A stretch of 53,564 bases of DNA from Gonapodya prolifera JEL478 (taxonomy: Eukaryota; Monoblepharomycota; Monoblepharidomycetes; Monoblepharidales; Gonapodyaceae). Location of the stretch: assembly GCA_001574975.1 (NCBI GenBank), contig KQ965887.1, forward strand, positions 10,541-64,104. Direction: 5' to 3'. The first letter of the stretch is position 1; every line of letters starts with the position of its first letter. Below the pieces are notes generated by a model that searched no databases, was not told the DNA's origin, and worked only from the letters and a program-made list of their open reading frames with translations. This document shows, in pieces, positions 51,694-53,564 of this stretch. Both the position numbers and the translations under genes were made by a program.

Positions 51694-53564
51694 ATGGCGA
51701 CCGACACCCCCAACGTTCGTCTCGTCGAGGCAATCGAGTCTGGCCGCATCGAGGGAGTCCAGGGGGCGCTGAGAGATCTCGCGGACGCGGCACAGGCCAG
51801 GAAGATGGTCACCATCCATGTCAAGCTAGGGGTCCTGTCGGGCGCACTCGTCGACACACAGGGCTGTGAGCCCGCTCTGGCGCTGGCGCTGAGGGGGGCG
51901 AGGCCGGAGATTGTGAGGGCCGTGTTGCAGGCTGGTGAGTGGGGTGAAACGGGTGGTGGTGGGCGATTCAAAGGAGAGGGGTGAATGCTTGTTCGGGAAG
52001 GTTCCGGAGATGTTTGGAGCGGACTCAAACCTGTTTTTCGAGGCGAAGAAGAAGGGCGAGGGTTGATGGCTGCCGAGAGTCGAGCAGTGAGGACCCTTGA
52101 TCGTTTTCCGGGATGTGTCGGTCGCCAAGAAGGCGCACTAGTGGCATTCCGAGGCCACATCTATGTCGAAAGCGCCATCGAGCATCTATTTTTACGTCTG
52201 GTTCATCGACCGGATGACTTTTTTTTGAGTCGTGGGGACGGGAGGAGTGCCCGAGTGCCGAACGAGGAACAAAGGATGAGCAGACCAGAAATTTTTTTGA
52301 GAGGAAGGCTCGTCGTCATTGTACGAACGATTCTATTTCTTCTACGGTCATGCTTCGGTTTTCCTTCCTTGTTTCTTCCCTCACACCTTTGTGGGGATGA
52401 TTGTGTTGGTTGCTCATGGGCATGAGGTGTGCCCGAGTGCGAAACGAGGAACAAAATTGAGCAGCAGTGTACACCCCTTGTTCTTTTTCCGGGAAGTTTC
52501 AGTGCTCGCCGTGACGGTGAACCGGCGGCCTTCCGAGGCCAATTCCACTCGTGCTGTCAACGGATCCCTACTTTTGCGTCTCGGGGATCGCTCGGATGAG
52601 TTTTTTTTGGAGCGGTTGGGGGCTGGAGGAGTAATGGAGTGCTGAAGGAGGAACCGGGGAGTGCAGTGGTATCGAGCTCGTTTTTCGGGGGGATGCCGTT
52701 GCTCGCCTGGACGGTGAACCTGCAGGCTTCCGATGGTACATTCAGCGGAGGCTGTCGTCGGGTCTCGTTGGGATTTGGAGGAGTGCTGAAAGAGGAACGA
52801 AGGGCGAGCACACCAGGATTTTAGGAAGAAAGCGCGTTGTCAGTTTACGAACGATGCTACTTCTTCCACCGGGATTCTTTTCTTCTTCCCTCACATCTTG
52901 GGATGACTTTTTGGGTGCTTGTGAGCGGGACGAGTGCCCGAGTGCCAAACGAGGAACAAAACGGAGCAGCGGTGTACATCTCTGCCTCTCATTTTCCGGA
53001 ACGTTGTCGGTCCCCACCACGAAGGTGAACCAGCAGTCTTCCGAGAGGTCCTCTCTAATGTCGATGTCGTTGGGTCTCTACTTTTACGCCCTGGGCATTG
53101 CCCGGATGAGTTCTTTTGGGTGTGGGCGGGAGGAGTGCCTAATAGCCGAAAAAGGTGCAAAGACGAGCAGACCAGGATTTTGTTGCGAAGGAAGCACGTT
53201 GTCACTGAAGGGACGACGTTATTTCTTCTACCAAACCTCTTCCTTCATCTTTCTCGGAATAACTATTTTGGGTGGATGTGGGCTGGAGGTGTGCCGAAGG
53301 TGGAACGAAGGGGAACAGACCGACTTGCTTTTGCGAAGGAGTCTCGTCGTCGATTTATTCACGAACGTTACTTCTTCTACCGCATTGATGGCCAGAGTCT
53401 CTTTCGTTTCTTTTCGCACGCTCATCTTCCCTCCACCTCCCCAACCCCTCCCACCTCCCCACCCCAGGCGCGGACCCCAACAAACCCCTCGCCTGGCGCA
53501 CGCCCTACTGGTTCGACCCCTGGACCAAAGACAAGTGGCCCAAACGCTGGGGCATCTCCCCCTC
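51694..53564 (+). CDS. Ankyrin-type protein, truncated by the window end
   Basis: Exon 1 (51694-51934) reads MATDTPNVRLVEAIESGRIE, then PALALALRGARPEIVRAVLQAG. Exon 2 (53468 to the end) continues GADPNKPLAWRTPYWFDPW. The join forms a classical ankyrin hairpin (VRAVLQAGADPN), which fixes the splice sites: G|gtgagt and ccccag|GC. The intron is 1,533 bp, against about 65 bp for most introns here, and is filled with imperfect repeats. The exon-2 sequence after ADPN is rich in Trp (YWFDPWTKDKWPKRWG). The gene runs off the window. Confidence 0.75.
52244..53310 (+). repeat. Imperfect repeat array in the ankyrin-gene intron
   Basis: A core GGAGTGCCCGAGTGCCGAAC plus GAGGAACAAA and GAGCAGACCAGG recurs about seven times, near 52244, 52425, 52636, 52779, 52930, 53131 and 53285, spaced roughly 140-215 bp. 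Between cores other shared blocks alternate: TTTTCCGGGA.GT.TC, GGTGAACC.GC, GCCCGGATGAGTTTTTTT, and ACGAACGATxxTACTTCTTC. All copies are in one orientation and degraded. Confidence 0.75.

Noticed and set aside
52244-53310. CRISPR-like array
   Set aside because: Eukaryotic context, long irregular degenerate units and no constant short repeats with unique spacers.

Overview
The window is eukaryotic nuclear DNA and looks fungal. Genes are compact, split by many short introns (about 50-75 bp, GT...AG with CTRAC-like branch sites) and packed on both strands. The mix of genes points to an early-diverging, zoosporic (chytrid-like) fungus rather than a yeast or mushroom: a BTG/TOB protein, a TIMMDC1-like protein, a class A (rhodopsin-like) seven-helix receptor and an MFSD1-like transporter sit together. 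The taxonomy is inference; no marker gene settles it. I rebuilt exons by eye from splice sites, reading-frame continuity and conserved motifs.

Layout. 1-4.9 kb: a glycolipid-transfer protein, an intact SF3b subunit gene (PHF5A/Rds3), a TIMMDC1-like gene, then a decayed second copy of PHF5A. 5.0-7.0 kb: a flavin amine oxidase. 7.1-9.9 kb: two tandem class A GPCR-like genes; the downstream one is intact, the other is a pseudogene carrying an internal inversion. 9.9-10.3 kb: a short non-autonomous element, also present at 37.8-38.1 kb. 10.4-11.9 kb: an HSL-type alpha/beta hydrolase. 12.3-13.2 kb: a BTG/TOB protein. 14.2-15.5 kb: a secreted GH5-like hydrolase with an in-frame TGA. 16.4-19.2 kb: an MFSD1-like transporter with a 10-nt microexon. 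19.97-20.05 kb: tRNA-Ser(AGA). 20.1-23.3 kb: an AT-rich, strongly CpG-depleted block with transposase-like remnants.

23.3-26.2 kb: a 17-exon CAMK-like kinase. 26.5-28.2 kb: an unrecognised multipass membrane protein. 28.7-29.9 kb: a decayed MYND-finger gene. 31.5-33.6 kb: a glutamine-rich, exon-duplicated protein. 33.9-34.7 kb: a four-helix membrane protein. 34.9-35.6 kb: a WW-domain protein. 35.8-37.0 kb: a kinase-like gene that has lost the DFG aspartate. 39.3-40.5 kb: a frameshifted ankyrin gene. 40.8-43.9 kb: an MBOAT lysophospholipid acyltransferase. 46.4 kb: a possible small secreted peptide. 47.6-49.5 kb: the paralogous kinase with an intact catalytic Asp. 51.7 kb to the end: an ankyrin gene whose first intron is 1.5 kb and packed with imperfect repeats.

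The genes do not form one pathway. What links them is genome biology: gene duplication followed by decay (PHF5A, GPCR, kinase), recurrent GC-AG introns in unrelated genes, microexons, repeat-swollen introns, and a transposon block with the footprint of cytosine methylation. The strongest candidates for undescribed biology are the receptor pair, the Q-rich exon-duplicated protein and the DFN-type kinase family.
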